DNA from: Burkholderia sp. PAMC 26561 | Lineage (GTDB): Bacteria; Pseudomonadota; Gammaproteobacteria; Burkholderiales; Burkholderiaceae | Assembly: GCF_001557535.2 (NCBI RefSeq) | Contig: NZ_CP014310.1 | Coordinates: 496,001-560,000, forward strand | Direction of reading: 5' to 3' | Length of the DNA stretch: 64,000 nt | Shown here: piece by piece, positions 53,664 through 62,730 of the stretch | How positions within the stretch are numbered: the first letter of the stretch is position 1 | Layout of the letters: the number at the start of each line of letters is the position of its first letter | Program-made: the position numbers and the translations under genes | Notes under the pieces: model-generated | The model's database searches: none | Told to the model about the DNA's origin: nothing | Seen by the model: only the letters and a program-made list of their open reading frames with translations

Positions 53664-55715
53664 GTGATCCAAGACAATTTCAAATTCCTAACCGGTCTCA
53701 CCGCTGCAACGCGCGCGTTGTGCATGCCCTGGTTGATGTTGATCGCCAGGGCGTGGTTCGCGCAGATTCTCTCTGTCCACCAAATCATGGCGATGGCTGA
53801 AAGCGCTCATCCGAGCGTTCTCCATGTTCCGTCCTCAGTCGACGTGGCATTTCACATGATCGTGCCGCTATTGCTGTTCGCCGGGTTTTTGTCGCGACCC
53901 ATTGCACTGATGCTCATTTCGCAGACTTTGGGAGGCTCCTCGATGATCTCAGGGGCAATCGGCGTGAAGCTCGCGTTGCTGATGTGGTTGGTCGTAAGCG
54001 GGCCGGACGTTTTCTCGCTCGATCATCTTTTAAAGCGCGGCATGAGCGTTTTCCCATCGCGGCTGATGCGCGCTGGCGACCGGTTTTACGACGTCCTGAA
54101 GCGAAAAGGAACGCCGCTGGCGTTGCTGGCGATTCGAGTCGCGCTTGCACTTGCCATCGTCCGCCAATCTTCGCCCGTTGTACAACACGCCGGCCTCATG
54201 ATGTTGGGCGTACCCGCTGGCACGCTAGTTCAGCCCGCCTGGTTGGCGGTCACCGTCGCCTTACTGCTCGTGCTTGGCGCATGTACGCGATTGTCGGCGC
54301 TAATCCTTGCGCTGGAAATATCGACCGCCGCAGTCGCCATGTCGATGGACGATCGGCTCGCGGTCCTGCTGCTTGTGCTCCTGATCGTGGTCGCGGGAGG
54401 AGGGCTCTTTACAGTCGATCGTTTGATTAGCCTCGCTCTTTCGTCTGTTGCTAGACGAAAGAGCGAGCCGGAATGCCGCTTGCCGCACGTAGTGGTCGTA
54501 GGTGGCGGCTTTGGTGGCGTGGAGACTGTGCGAGGCCTGAGCGGCCTGCCTTGCCGCATCACGCTTATTGATCAGCGCAACCACCATCTGTTCCAGCCGT
54601 TGCTCTATCAGGTCGCCACGGCCGCGCTGTCGCCAGCCGATATCGCGACGCCAATCCGCGAGCTGTTTCGCGCGCAACGCAATGTGCGCGTGCAGCTCGC
54701 GCAAGTTACAGGGGTCGATACCGCCAAACGCGAGGTATTGACCGCGAGCCGAAGCGTTTCGTTCGATTATCTCGTGCTCGCGACCGGCGCACGTCATGGT
54801 TATTTTGGGAAGGACGCCTGGGCGCAGTTCGCGCCCGGGCTAAAAACTATCGACGACGCGGTTTCCATTCGCAGCCGCCTGTTACGAGCCTTCGAAGAAG
54901 CTGAAAACGCCGTCGATGACACCGTGCGCAATGCCTGGATGACGTTCGTCATCGTAGGCGGTGGCCCGACAGGCATCGAGATGGCGGGAGCGATCCGCGA
55001 GCTCGCGCACCACGGCATGAGCGACGAGTATCGCGTCATTGATCCGTCGACCGCTCGCGTGATCTTGTTGCAGTCGGCTGACCGGATATTGCCCGCGTTC
55101 AGTGCCGCTTCGTCGGCCGCGGCGCAGCGCTCGCTCTCATCGCTGGGCGTGGAGGTCCGGCTGCGCTCCAAAGTGCTTTCTGTTGACACCGACGGCGTAG
55201 GCATACACGGCGAGCACATCCCGGCGCGTACGGTGTTATGGGCGGCCGGCGTAGAGGCTTCCGCTGCCGCGCAGTGGCTTGGGCAGGAGGCTGACTCGTC
55301 GGGGCGGCTGGCAGTATCTGCGGATCTTTCTGTCGCGGGACTCGACGGCGTGTTTGCGCTCGGCGACACGGCCTTGTCACTTGGATGGAACGGCGCGACC
55401 GTTCCCGGTCTCGCGTCTGCGGCGAAGCAGCAGGGACGCTATGCCGCCCGCGTGATCGGCTTGCGCTTGCGCGGCAGGCCAGCACCCCCGCCATTCCAGT
55501 ATCGGCACTCGGGAAGCCTCGCGACAATCGGCCGACAGGCAGCGGTCGCGGACTTCGGCCGCGTGCGGCTGTGGGGTGCGCCGGCTTGGTGGTTCTGGGG
55601 CGCGGCACACATTGTTTTTCTGGCTGGCAGCCGCAATCGCCTGACTGTGCTGTTCAACTGGTTGTGGGCATATCTAACTTATAAGCGCACCACGAGACTT
55701 ATTATTGACGAGTAA
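53664..55715 (+). CDS. DoxX-DoxX-NDH2 fusion: membrane module joined to type II NADH dehydrogenase-like flavoprotein
   Basis: A 683-residue fusion. Residues about 15-135 and 145-265 are two hydrophobic modules resembling DoxX (WLMLIARAWFAQILSVHQI, PLLLFAGFLSRPIALMLIS; LALLAIRVALALAIVRQSSP, LLLVLGACTRLSALILALEI). Residues about 275-660 are an NDH-2-type oxidoreductase: VVVVGGGFGGVETVRGLSGL (FAD), HLFQPLLYQVATAALSPADI, FVIVGGGPTGIEMAGAIREL (NADH), VFALGDTALSLGWNG, and a C-terminal amphipathic membrane anchor. It should pass electrons from NAD(P)H to quinone at a DoxX membrane site. GTG start with GGAG upstream. It lies 100 bp after ccdA and may share its ECF promoter. Confidence 0.88.
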   Translation: MIQDNFKFLTGLTAATRALCMPWLMLIARAWFAQILSVHQIMAMAESAHPSVLHVPSSVDVAFHMIVPLLLFAGFLSRPIALMLISQTLGGSSMISGAIGVKLALLMWLVVSGPDVFSLDHLLKRGMSVFPSRLMRAGDRFYDVLKRKGTPLALLAIRVALALAIVRQSSPVVQHAGLMMLGVPAGTLVQPAWLAVTVALLLVLGACTRLSALILALEISTAAVAMSMDDRLAVLLLVLLIVVAGGGLFTVDRLISLALSSVARRKSEPECRLPHVVVVGGGFGGVETVRGLSGLPCRITLIDQRNHHLFQPLLYQVATAALSPADIATPIRELFRAQRNVRVQLAQVTGVDTAKREVLTASRSVSFDYLVLATGARHGYFGKDAWAQFAPGLKTIDDAVSIRSRLLRAFEEAENAVDDTVRNAWMTFVIVGGGPTGIEMAGAIRELAHHGMSDEYRVIDPSTARVILLQSADRILPAFSAASSAAAQRSLSSLGVEVRLRSKVLSVDTDGVGIHGEHIPARTVLWAAGVEASAAAQWLGQEADSSGRLAVSADLSVAGLDGVFALGDTALSLGWNGATVPGLASAAKQQGRYAARVIGLRLRGRPAPPPFQYRHSGSLATIGRQAAVADFGRVRLWGAPAWWFWGAAHIVFLAGSRNRLTVLFNWLWAYLTYKRTTRLIIDE

Positions 55716-56096
55716 ATTTGTTGCACTCGACTATTGCCGACGTAAGAGACCACGTTTTTCATCGTTATCGAGCATGACGAACCCGACGTGACGTCCATCA
55801 CGTGAACCTGCGCTGGGCTGGCGTAGAATGGCTCGTCCTACCGATACAAGCCGCAGGATGACGCGTGGTCCTCACGGCCGCTATATTGACGCGAGGTAGT
55901 CGAACAGGATTAGTTCTCCGTGGGTAGTTCCAGCACACAACGGCGCCGTGGATCACAAGTAAAAAGATTCACCAGGCTCAGATGGTTCTGCAATATCAGA
56001 ATTGTCCCTGAACCGTTCTCTGTGTCGAGATCAGTCTTTAGCATTGATTTGTAGGCAAATGACGGCGTATAGATCGATCCTCTTGTCCTCCGACCT
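55716..56096. other. Gap after the fusion gene: nothing recognised
   Basis: About 380 bp with no supported gene, promoter of the ECF type or clear hairpin. It separates the redox genes from an IS3 relic. Confidence 0.45.
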
Positions 56097-56600
56097 ATCG
56101 ACGCCCGTTCATTCTGATGCAGTCTTCCATCATGATGAAGATCTGTGTGCGCTGCCGGTTGTAAAAGATCTCAATCTAATCCGCGATTCCTTCGGCGGCT
56201 TGGTCGCGAACTTGCGAAATAGGCAAAGTTCGTTTTTCAGCAAGCCCCAGCACAATTCGATAGGTGCATCGTCGAAACAGTTTCCACGTTTGCTTATAGA
56301 TGCCTGCATGTCGAACTGTTTGAGGAGCTTCTTATACGCGTGGGCGCAATATTTGGCTGCCACGGTTCGTGTATTGTATTGGACCCGGTGGCGGTCGGTG
56401 CGATGCGATAGCTCGAAAATAAGGCTTGCATGGCCAGCTGTTTTGTCATGCGCTCGCTCACAGTAATTCCTCATCGAAATCGACAATCGACGCGCCGCTT
56501 CGGAAACGCTTACGCCGCCAGTCATTGCTAGCTTTACCGCTTTGTCACGAAATTCCTTCGTGTATTCGGCCTTCGGGGTTCGATTCATCAGTGCCGCCAA
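56097..56600 (-). pseudogene. IS3-family transposase relic (OrfA start joined to OrfB end)
   Basis: The minus strand begins as OrfA (NRTPKAEYTKEFRDKAVKLA, MTGGVSVSEAARRLSIS). After a deletion it continues as the end of an OrfB integrase core (FDMQASISKRGNCFDDAPIE, LCWGLLKNELCLFRKFATK). Scraps of the family's EIFYNRQRTQ motif follow in another frame. The DDE core is gone. No ends or target duplication were seen. Confidence 0.75.
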
Positions 56601-56677
56601 TCCTCAATTCTACGGAATGTTAGCGTCCACTTTTTTAACGGATCTCAACTCTCGAGGGCGTTGTGATTGGTTAAGGG

Positions 56678-57085
56678 CTAAGCGCGTCCAAATGCGCGTA
56701 CCCATACCAAGCGAAGGCGGCGTGCTCGATCATCGAACAGATAAGACGCGCCCAAAGTTAGGAAGCCAGAAACGATACCTGTCAGGATGTGCTCCACTGA
56801 CGCAATATGGTAGTGGCTCGTGTGAGAGTAGGCGTCACCTAATATCGTAAGCAAACCGACGATCGTCGCGTTGCCATATCGATTCCGAAACATTCTGCTC
56901 GCAGGCGTAAATGTCAGAAGTAAGGCCAGCAAGCCGGTCAGTAAGCCTGTGTGGACCGCAATGGTCCAATGAGCAAGGCTAACGGCATTGCCCCAGCTCC
57001 CAGGCATACACGTCATACACGCGCTTGTCGGCTGGCAGAACCGGCGCAGAAAGATCTTCAGACGGCTCTTCCACTCGCTTGACAT
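56678..57085 (-). CDS. Small membrane protein of unknown function
   Basis: A 135-residue protein from the ATG at 57085. It has three hydrophobic stretches: SLAHWTIAVHTGLLTGLLAL, NATIVGLLTILGDAYSHTSH and SVEHILTGIVSGFLTLGASY. The histidine-containing segment YSHTSHYHIASVEH lies between the second and third. I do not recognise the family. A twin-cysteine stretch (CQPTSACMTCMPG) near residue 20 could be a metal or redox site. It lies 115 bp downstream of the molybdoenzyme gene on the same strand. Confidence 0.55.
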   Translation of the reverse strand: MSSEWKSRLKIFLRRFCQPTSACMTCMPGSWGNAVSLAHWTIAVHTGLLTGLLALLLTFTPASRMFRNRYGNATIVGLLTILGDAYSHTSHYHIASVEHILTGIVSGFLTLGASYLFDDRARRLRLVWVRAFGRA

Positions 57086-57200
57086 GTTCAATGCTCTCGT
57101 TGTCGCCAAAACAAATAAGAGCCTATGGCGTCTGTTAGACCTTGATCGCTACAAGCTCGCTCATCTCAACCAGTGGACTCGTCTGTTCGCAAACTCCGGC

Positions 57201-57986
57201 TCAGGAGCCGCCAAACCAGTTATAGCCCTGATCGACCCAGTAGCCGCCCGGAAACTCGTTCGTCACGAAGATCTCCATGATGTGCTTCGGGTTTTTGTAG
57301 CCCAGCTTTGTAGGCATCCGCAGCTTCATCGGATAACCGTATTTGGCCGGCAGACGCTGGCCGTCATAGGTAAAGGTCAGCAGCGTTTGCGGATGCAGGG
57401 CAGTCGGCATGTCGATGCTTTCGTAGTAGTCGTCGGCGCATTTGAAGCCAATATATTTAGCCGATGTATCCGCACCCACGCGCTTCAGAAATTCGGAGAA
57501 CGGTGTGCCGCCCCATCGCCCGATCGCGCTCCAGCCCTCCACGCAGATATGCCGCGTGATCTGCTCTGCTTTTGGAAGCGCGTACAGGTCGGACAAGGTC
57601 CACACGCTCTTGTTCTGAACCAGGCCGCTCACTTTTAGGCGGAAGCTGTCGCCGTTGACTTCGGGCGCCTGGTCGACGTCGTAGAACGCATTGAACGGAA
57701 ACGGACGCGTGATCTGCGCTTCGGTGTAAGTGGGCGCGAGACGGTTGGGATCGAAGAGCCAGCCCTGCACGGTGTCGTTCATCCGCGATACGCGCGTGAG
57801 GAAGTTATCGACGGATTTATCGTCGACGAGCGTGCAGCCGGTCATCATTGCGAGGCCGCCGAGTGTCAGGATGCGCTGGCCGAACAAGCGGCGCGAAGGC
57901 ATGTCGAGCTGGCGACGCACGTCGATGATCAGCGACTCGCGATCAAGGTCCAGCCGCAGCTTTTTAACAGGTTTGAGCGGGTTCAT
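57201..57986 (-). CDS. YedY/MsrP-like molybdopterin oxidoreductase
   Basis: A 261-residue sulfite-oxidase-fold molybdoenzyme. A twin-arginine signal PSRRLFGQRILTLGG near residue 30 points to Tat export after cofactor loading. The molybdenum-ligating cysteine is in RHICVEGWSAIGRWGGTPF near residue 150. KCADDYYESIDMPTALHPQT and LPAKYGYPMKLRMPTKLGYK complete the cofactor and substrate region. Members of this family reduce protein methionine sulfoxide in the periplasm. It lies 21 bp after the cytochrome b gene, its membrane electron donor. Next to a Met-rich peptide gene it corresponds to YedY1 of the hypochlorite-defence system (inference from gene content). Confidence 0.87.
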   Translation of the reverse strand: MNPLKPVKKLRLDLDRESLIIDVRRQLDMPSRRLFGQRILTLGGLAMMTGCTLVDDKSVDNFLTRVSRMNDTVQGWLFDPNRLAPTYTEAQITRPFPFNAFYDVDQAPEVNGDSFRLKVSGLVQNKSVWTLSDLYALPKAEQITRHICVEGWSAIGRWGGTPFSEFLKRVGADTSAKYIGFKCADDYYESIDMPTALHPQTLLTFTYDGQRLPAKYGYPMKLRMPTKLGYKNPKHIMEIFVTNEFPGGYWVDQGYNWFGGS

Positions 57987-58007
57987 GCGAGTGCTTCCAT
58001 TTGGATA

Positions 58008-58622
58008 TTATCGGCCGCGAATCATGGTCAAGAGCGAACGCGGCACGAGCGTGACCATCACTAGGTGCACCACGATGAAAGCCGCGATAAGAGACATTGC
58101 GCTGAAGTGCACGACGCGCGCAAAGTCGTAGCCGCCGAACAAGTCGCGCAGGACATGAAACTGCACGGATTTCCAGATCGCGAGGCCGGACAAAATCAGC
58201 ACGGTGATGTCGAGCATGACGAACAAATAAGCAAACTTCTGCACCGCGTTGTACTTGCTCGGATCGGCGTGCGACAGATGCCCTTTCAACGCCTCGCCGA
58301 GATCGCGCAATACTGCGAGTGGCGATAGCGGAAAGAACTTCGTCCTGATGCGGCCGGTGGCGATGTTCATGCCAAGGTAAAAAAGGCCGTTGAAGAACAG
58401 CAGCCACATGGCCGCGAAATGCCATTGCAACGCGCCGCCCAACCAGCCGCCCAATGTGATCTTGGTCGGGATCATAAAGCCTTTGATCACCGGCGAAGCG
58501 TCATAAATCCGCCATCCGGACATCAGCATGAGTACGACTGCCAGCGCGTTGAGCCAGTGCGTGAGGCGCACCCAGACTGGCTGGATTGTTTGAACGGGGT
58601 GAGAAACGGTTGTTGTGCTCAT
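58008..58622 (-). CDS. Cytochrome b-type membrane partner of the molybdoenzyme
   Basis: A 204-residue membrane protein with four to five helices, of the cytochrome b561/Ni-Fe-hydrogenase b-subunit type. Likely haem-ligand histidines are in VRLTHWLNALAVVLMLMSGW, LQWHFAAMWLLFFNGLFYLG, and the last helices VVHFSAMSLIAAFIVVHLVM. It would draw electrons from quinol and hand them to the exported molybdoenzyme encoded 21 bp downstream, as YedZ does. The ATG at 58622 has GAGGTTCAT before it. No GTAACC-N16-CGAA site was found directly upstream. Confidence 0.85.
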   Translation of the reverse strand: MSTTTVSHPVQTIQPVWVRLTHWLNALAVVLMLMSGWRIYDASPVIKGFMIPTKITLGGWLGGALQWHFAAMWLLFFNGLFYLGMNIATGRIRTKFFPLSPLAVLRDLGEALKGHLSHADPSKYNAVQKFAYLFVMLDITVLILSGLAIWKSVQFHVLRDLFGGYDFARVVHFSAMSLIAAFIVVHLVMVTLVPRSLLTMIRGR

Positions 58623-59254
58623 ATGAACCTCGTGAACTTCAGTCTTAAGATTCTTTGCTACCCATGCAGCCTGCTTCACCGCCATTTCGGAGATGGCGCA
58701 GTCTGCGCGTGTACAACGAAGCCATCGCGCATTTCGGTTTCACTTCAGGCGGTTGGTCGCCTAAGATTTGCGCACGGCCATTGACCAATTTGACTCGACC
58801 GGTCCAGCGCTGCACCATGCATCAATCATGCAGCGTCGCCTCCTATTTATCGCCGCCTCTGATATCACTCTACAGCCGTGCCTTACAAGTGCCAACGTGG
58901 GCAACCGCATTTTCCGCGCAGAGGCGCTTTCATTTCAGTGTTTCTCCCGCGGTGAAGGGAGTGATGCGCTCGACTGCGCACGCAATTTCTGCCAACCCGA
59001 AAACACTTGGGACGTGCGGGCCATATGCTCGGTCCGTCGGTGCCAACCGCTACTGGCGGTCAGCTCCGGCCGTGTCAAATCCATGAGCGCTCGAGGGATG
59101 GGGCGCGCAGCAGACACTGCACGTGTCGGGCGCTTGCAGCATTCGCCGTCGCTTGAACGCAGGACACGACAGGCCCGCATTCAATATGAGCAATGATACG
59201 CGCATGAGGTCCCTAGATCAGTAGAATATAGGCGCAGTAGCAAGCGAGCATGCT
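58623..59254. other. Gap between cytochrome b gene and Met-rich peptide gene
   Basis: About 630 bp. No gene, known RNA or ECF-type promoter was recognised on either strand. It must contain the promoter of the cytochrome/molybdoenzyme pair unless transcription reads through from the Met-rich peptide gene. Confidence 0.45.
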
Positions 59255-59290
59255 GGGAACGGCCCGACAAGGAGAAGTCTGGCCGTTCCC
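59255..59290 (-). terminator. Hairpin downstream of Met-rich peptide gene
   Basis: GGGAACGGCC (59255-59264) and GGCCGTTCCC (59281-59290) are a perfect 10-bp inverted repeat, with a second stem (CACGCTGC / GCAGCGTG) nearer the gene. No T-run follows on the minus strand, so it may stabilise the message instead of ending transcription. Confidence 0.45.
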
Positions 59291-59324
59291 ACGCGTTCAC
59301 GCTGCCGCTTGAAGCAGCGTGCAC

Positions 59325-59573
59325 TTAATTGGCCATTGCGCCCGAAGCGTCGTGAGCCATGCCGTCCTTCATCTTATCCTCGTGTTTCATGCCCTTCTTC
59401 ATTTCGTCTTTCTTCATTGAATCGTGGCTCATGCCATCTTTCGACGTGGAATCCTTGGCCATTGAATCGTGACTCATGGCATCGCTGGACATCGCGCTGC
59501 TTGCTTGGGCAAATGCCGAACCGCCACACACGAGAAAGCCGGCTGCTACTGCTGCGAGAGCGAATTTTTTCAT
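59325..59573 (-). CDS. Methionine-rich MxxDx-repeat periplasmic peptide (MrpX-like)
   Basis: An 82-residue exported peptide. The signal peptide KKFALAAVAAGFLVCGGSAF ends at AQA. The mature part consists of five-residue repeats with Met at position 1 and Asp or Glu at position 4 (MSHDS, MAKDS, MSHDS, MKKDE, MKHED, MKDG). It is rich in Met, Lys, Asp and His, with no aromatic residues. In Azospira, a Met-rich peptide (MrpX) is oxidised by hypochlorite and recycled by YedY1Z1; this peptide has the same neighbours. An ECF-type promoter lies 90 bp upstream on the same strand. Confidence 0.85.
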   Translation of the reverse strand: MKKFALAAVAAGFLVCGGSAFAQASSAMSSDAMSHDSMAKDSTSKDGMSHDSMKKDEMKKGMKHEDKMKDGMAHDASGAMAN

Positions 59574-59662
59574 TTGGAACTCCATTTAGGTAAAGTGACT
59601 ACCGGTCAGGCCGGCGGTTTATAAGCTCAAGGCTGTATCGATAATCGCCTTGCAACGATTAT

Positions 59663-59688
59663 TTCGTCGCGAAGGTCCGGATGGTTAC
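59663..59688 (-). promoter_or_regulatory. SigF-type ECF promoter before Met-rich peptide gene
   Basis: On the minus strand GTAACC (59688-59683, preceded by T), a 16-bp spacer and CGAA (59666-59663). The spacing is identical to the sites at 52371, 61085 and 62731, and the site faces the MrpX-like gene. Confidence 0.75.
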
Positions 59689-59904
59689 ACAGGCACAAAA
59701 TTATTTTTCAAGGATCCTAGCTTGTATTGTGGGAAAGGAGCAGAGCGTGTCGGTTCGCGGCTCGCAATCGGGCTTGAGGCGGGGAGGCCACGTATAATTG
59801 GAGAATCGGCGGAAGTGCCCTACACCAACGAGCGGCCAGAGGATCGACGATGCTAAGGGTAGATCCGGATAGCCGTTCTGGATCATATAAAAGATCAGCG
59901 GGAA

Positions 59905-60080
59905 GCGACCTGCAAACCGCTGACGCCATGCTTGTCCATGGTGCTTTTCACGAAACCTAAGGCCTTCATTTCTTCGAGGAAATCAGCCAAATACCATTGT
60001 CCAAGGAGCGTTCGTCGAGCAAGCGGAGATTCGGCATATTGGGGGCGTTGGTTTCCAGCTGTTCCTTTCCTCTATGGCCA
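59905..60080 (-). pseudogene. Scrap of an SBP_bac_3-like binding protein
   Basis: The minus strand preserves NLRLLDERSL and, in another frame, YLADFLEEMKALGFVKSTMD then KHGVSG. These align with PGLRLLNERF and YLADFLEEVKVSGFVESALK of the intact gene at 2140-2877. The middle portion is deleted. It is a relic of a paralogous gene at an unrelated place in the window. Confidence 0.65.
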
Positions 60081-60097
60081 AATCTTGATACCCGCGC

Positions 60098-60895
60098 TTA
60101 AGCCGACTCCGCAAAGAAACCCAGATATTGAAACGACTCGGCATTCAGCGAGGTGCAAAACACGCTTGACGCTCCGATAGACGTCAGCGTCTCCACCGTC
60201 TCCTGACGATTCGACGCCACTTTCCAGTCGGGTACATAGCCAGTTGTATCACCCGTCTCCCGCGCAAGCTTCAGTGCAGCAACCGACTGCGCGCGCGGCG
60301 GCGAATAGATCGTCAACCCTTCGTTGGCGAGCGCTGCGGTATCGATTCCCAGATGCGCGCAGGCAAGCGCCTTCGTGCCGGTGTCGCCGGCATCGGCCAT
60401 GCGCGATTTGTCGATGAGAGCCGCCGTCTGCACATCCACTATCCTGTGCGCGCGCATGAGAATCGGCTTGTCCGGCGCCCACGCTTCCGGCGGACAAGCC
60501 TTCTGTTGCGTATTCAATTCAATAAACGGATTCACCTCGGCCGGATAAATACGGCAGACGGTCGGCCGTTCTTCGTACACGCCGCAACTCAGATTCGGCA
60601 GCAAATGCGGGCAAGCACCTTCGAATGCGGCCGCGATGACAACCACTATGCGAGCCGGCAATGCGCCGCTCGATGCCACAAACGACCTGCGGCGTTTGTG
60701 TTGCGCGAGCAGGTTGTCTTCGGCGGGTTCCTCGTGCCACGGAACCGCTTCGCACAGGAACTGGACGTCGCCACCACGTTCAAGCCAGAGCAGCGCCTCG
60801 CTGACACTTAGCGGCAGCTTAAGATCGTGACAGCATTTGCCGCACATGGTGCATTCGAAGTTTAGATCCATTTGCGCTCTGCTTTCGGAAGTCAT
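60098..60895 (-). CDS. YkgJ-family cysteine-cluster protein
   Basis: A 265-residue protein beginning with FECTMCGKCCHDLKLPLSV, the CxxCGxCC metal-binding motif of YkgJ/Fe-S or zinc-cluster proteins. It also has GACPHLLPNLSCGVYEERPT and VCRIYPAEVNPF, which hold the further cysteines of the family. The C-terminal half is not conserved in any family I recognise. The role is unknown. It is not obviously under the ECF promoter set. An internal ATG at 60871 starts closer to the motif. Confidence 0.8.
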   Translation of the reverse strand: MTSESRAQMDLNFECTMCGKCCHDLKLPLSVSEALLWLERGGDVQFLCEAVPWHEEPAEDNLLAQHKRRRSFVASSGALPARIVVVIAAAFEGACPHLLPNLSCGVYEERPTVCRIYPAEVNPFIELNTQQKACPPEAWAPDKPILMRAHRIVDVQTAALIDKSRMADAGDTGTKALACAHLGIDTAALANEGLTIYSPPRAQSVAALKLARETGDTTGYVPDWKVASNRQETVETLTSIGASSVFCTSLNAESFQYLGFFAESA

Positions 60896-61084
60896 CTGTA
60901 AAATGATTGTCAGGCTGCCCCGTGTCCGTCAAAGGGCGCGACTTACTAGTTCGATCAGGCGAGGTCAACGGTTACAGCAACGCGAAAAATTTTCGTGCGA
61001 ACCGACTCCATTCTTTTCAAGGAGCGTTGCACGGGAGCAATTGCGCGGCGCATCAGAGTGATGCCAAATAAATATGCTGCGACT

Positions 61085-61110
61085 GTAACCAGCTTCACGG
61101 ACATGACGAA
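61085..61110 (+). promoter_or_regulatory. SigF-type ECF promoter before lactonase-fold lipoprotein gene
   Basis: GTAACC (61085-61090, preceded by T), a 16-bp spacer and CGAA (61107-61110), 57 bp before the GTG at 61168. Confidence 0.75.
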
Positions 61111-61167
61111 CTAAGGTCAGATCCACCACAGATGCAAATCCAACTGACCAGGTACGGAGGGGTACAC

Positions 61168-62343
61168 GTGTTCAAGAAACTGACAATGGCGACCGGTGTT
61201 GTGACACTCGTCGCCGCGTGCGGCGGCGGTAATGATTCCGCGCCTACCGTGTCGCAGCTTTTCGCACAGACAAACGATTCCACGAATGCGGTTGTGCATT
61301 TCATCCGCAACGCCGATGGCACATTGGCGAAACAACCGGCCGTGCTCACCGGAGGCAAAGGAACGAACGGCGTCAACTATTTCATGGGGAACATCGTGGC
61401 GCCCGATGCGTTGACGAGTAACCATAGCGTCATTACCAGCACCGACGGCTCGCAGCTTTTCGTTGCCAACGCCGGCGACAATACCGTGAGCACATTTTCC
61501 ATCGACAAGACGTCGGGCACGCTCACGCTTCTCGCCGTATCGCCGACAGGCGGCACCCGACCGACGTCCCTCGCACTTGCAAACAATGTGCTTTACGTGA
61601 CGCATCAGCAAGGCGTGAATGAGCTGGGCGCGTATCGTGTTGGGTCGGATGGCAAACTGACATCCATTGGAACCTATCCCGTTGTCCAGCAAGATGCCCT
61701 TCCAACTGAAGTCAGCGTCAGCCCCGACGGCAAGTTCGTTGTTGTGAACGGCTTTCTGAAAACACTGACGCCGGTTCAGCCTGCCAATGCGCTGCTGGCT
61801 TATCCAATCAACGCCGACGGAACACTGGGACAGGTGGTGAGTTCAACCTCGGTAGGTGTAGGGCCGTTCGGAGGGATTTTTGGTCATGGCGCACAGGCAG
61901 GCGTGTACGCGACGACCGACGCCCCGGGCGGCACGGCCAGTTCGTATTCATTCGCAAGCAGCGGCAGCTTTACACCGCTAAGCGGGCCTGTCGCGGTGAC
62001 AGGGCAGGCAGCGCCTTGCTGGATTGCAATAACGCCTGACAACAAGTTCGTCTACGTGAGCAGCGGCAGCGGAGCGGTCTCGTTGTTTTCACTTGACAGC
62101 AACGGCAAGCTCTCGTTGGCCAACGCATCGGCGGCGAGCGAACCGGCGGCGTTATCGACTACATCCAGCTTTGCGAACGATTCGTGGGTCAGTCCGGACG
62201 GCAAGTTTCTTTATCAGGACTTCGCCGGCGACGACAAGATCGTCGCGTATTCCATTGGCGTGAACGGGACACTGACCAAGCTTGGTGAGCAACCGGCGAA
62301 CACCCAATCGAAGATCAGTTTGCAGGGCCTGACCGGCACCTGA
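61168..62343 (+). CDS. Beta-propeller (lactonase-family) lipoprotein
   Basis: A 391-residue propeller protein. I start at the GTG at 61168, with GGAGG a few bases upstream. The N-terminus VFKKLTMATGVVTLVAACGGG has a lipobox cysteine, so it is probably a lipoprotein. Repeats include SVITSTDGSQLFVANAGDNT, VSTFSIDKTSGTLTLLAV, VSVSPDGKFVVVNG, AITPDNKFVYVSSGSGAVSL and SWVSPDGKFLYQDFAGDDKI. It is a distant relative of the lactonase at 6565. Its ECF-type promoter puts it in the stress regulon; a substrate cannot be assigned. Confidence 0.83.
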   Translation: MFKKLTMATGVVTLVAACGGGNDSAPTVSQLFAQTNDSTNAVVHFIRNADGTLAKQPAVLTGGKGTNGVNYFMGNIVAPDALTSNHSVITSTDGSQLFVANAGDNTVSTFSIDKTSGTLTLLAVSPTGGTRPTSLALANNVLYVTHQQGVNELGAYRVGSDGKLTSIGTYPVVQQDALPTEVSVSPDGKFVVVNGFLKTLTPVQPANALLAYPINADGTLGQVVSSTSVGVGPFGGIFGHGAQAGVYATTDAPGGTASSYSFASSGSFTPLSGPVAVTGQAAPCWIAITPDNKFVYVSSGSGAVSLFSLDSNGKLSLANASAASEPAALSTTSSFANDSWVSPDGKFLYQDFAGDDKIVAYSIGVNGTLTKLGEQPANTQSKISLQGLTGT

Positions 62344-62353
62344 GTCATCCTTG

Positions 62354-62382
62354 GCATGGCGGCACGATTCAGGCCGCCATGC
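62354..62382 (+). terminator. Hairpin after lactonase-fold lipoprotein gene
   Basis: GCATGGCGGC (62354-62363) and GCCGCCATGC (62373-62382) are a perfect 10-bp stem with a 9-nt loop, 10 bp after the stop codon. Only a weak ATTTG follows. The remaining 350 bp up to the sigma gene show no supported gene. Confidence 0.55.
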
Positions 62383-62730
62383 ATTTGACGACCACCGTTG
62401 CGCGATGCTTGCATCTGCGGCGGGAGCGTCGCCTCAGCCACCGCCTAACGCCCGGATCAAGTTCAACGTTGCTACCGCCTGCACGCCGGAGTGCTGATTG
62501 GGGCAGCAGGCCGCCATCGACACCAGCAGGACGATGCGGCACAATCCGCTCGTCTTGATTCGGCAAAACAATCGGCCCATGGTCCGGCGCGACTCCGCTC
62601 AGCGGCCGGGTCCATGGCGCGAGAAACCAGAAAAACTGCAGTAGTATTGCCGCGACGACCCATGTCCATCCCGGAGCGGGGGACCGTTGAGACTTGTCGC
62701 CGCCCGCCGCATTTCTATCTCAAGCGCGCT

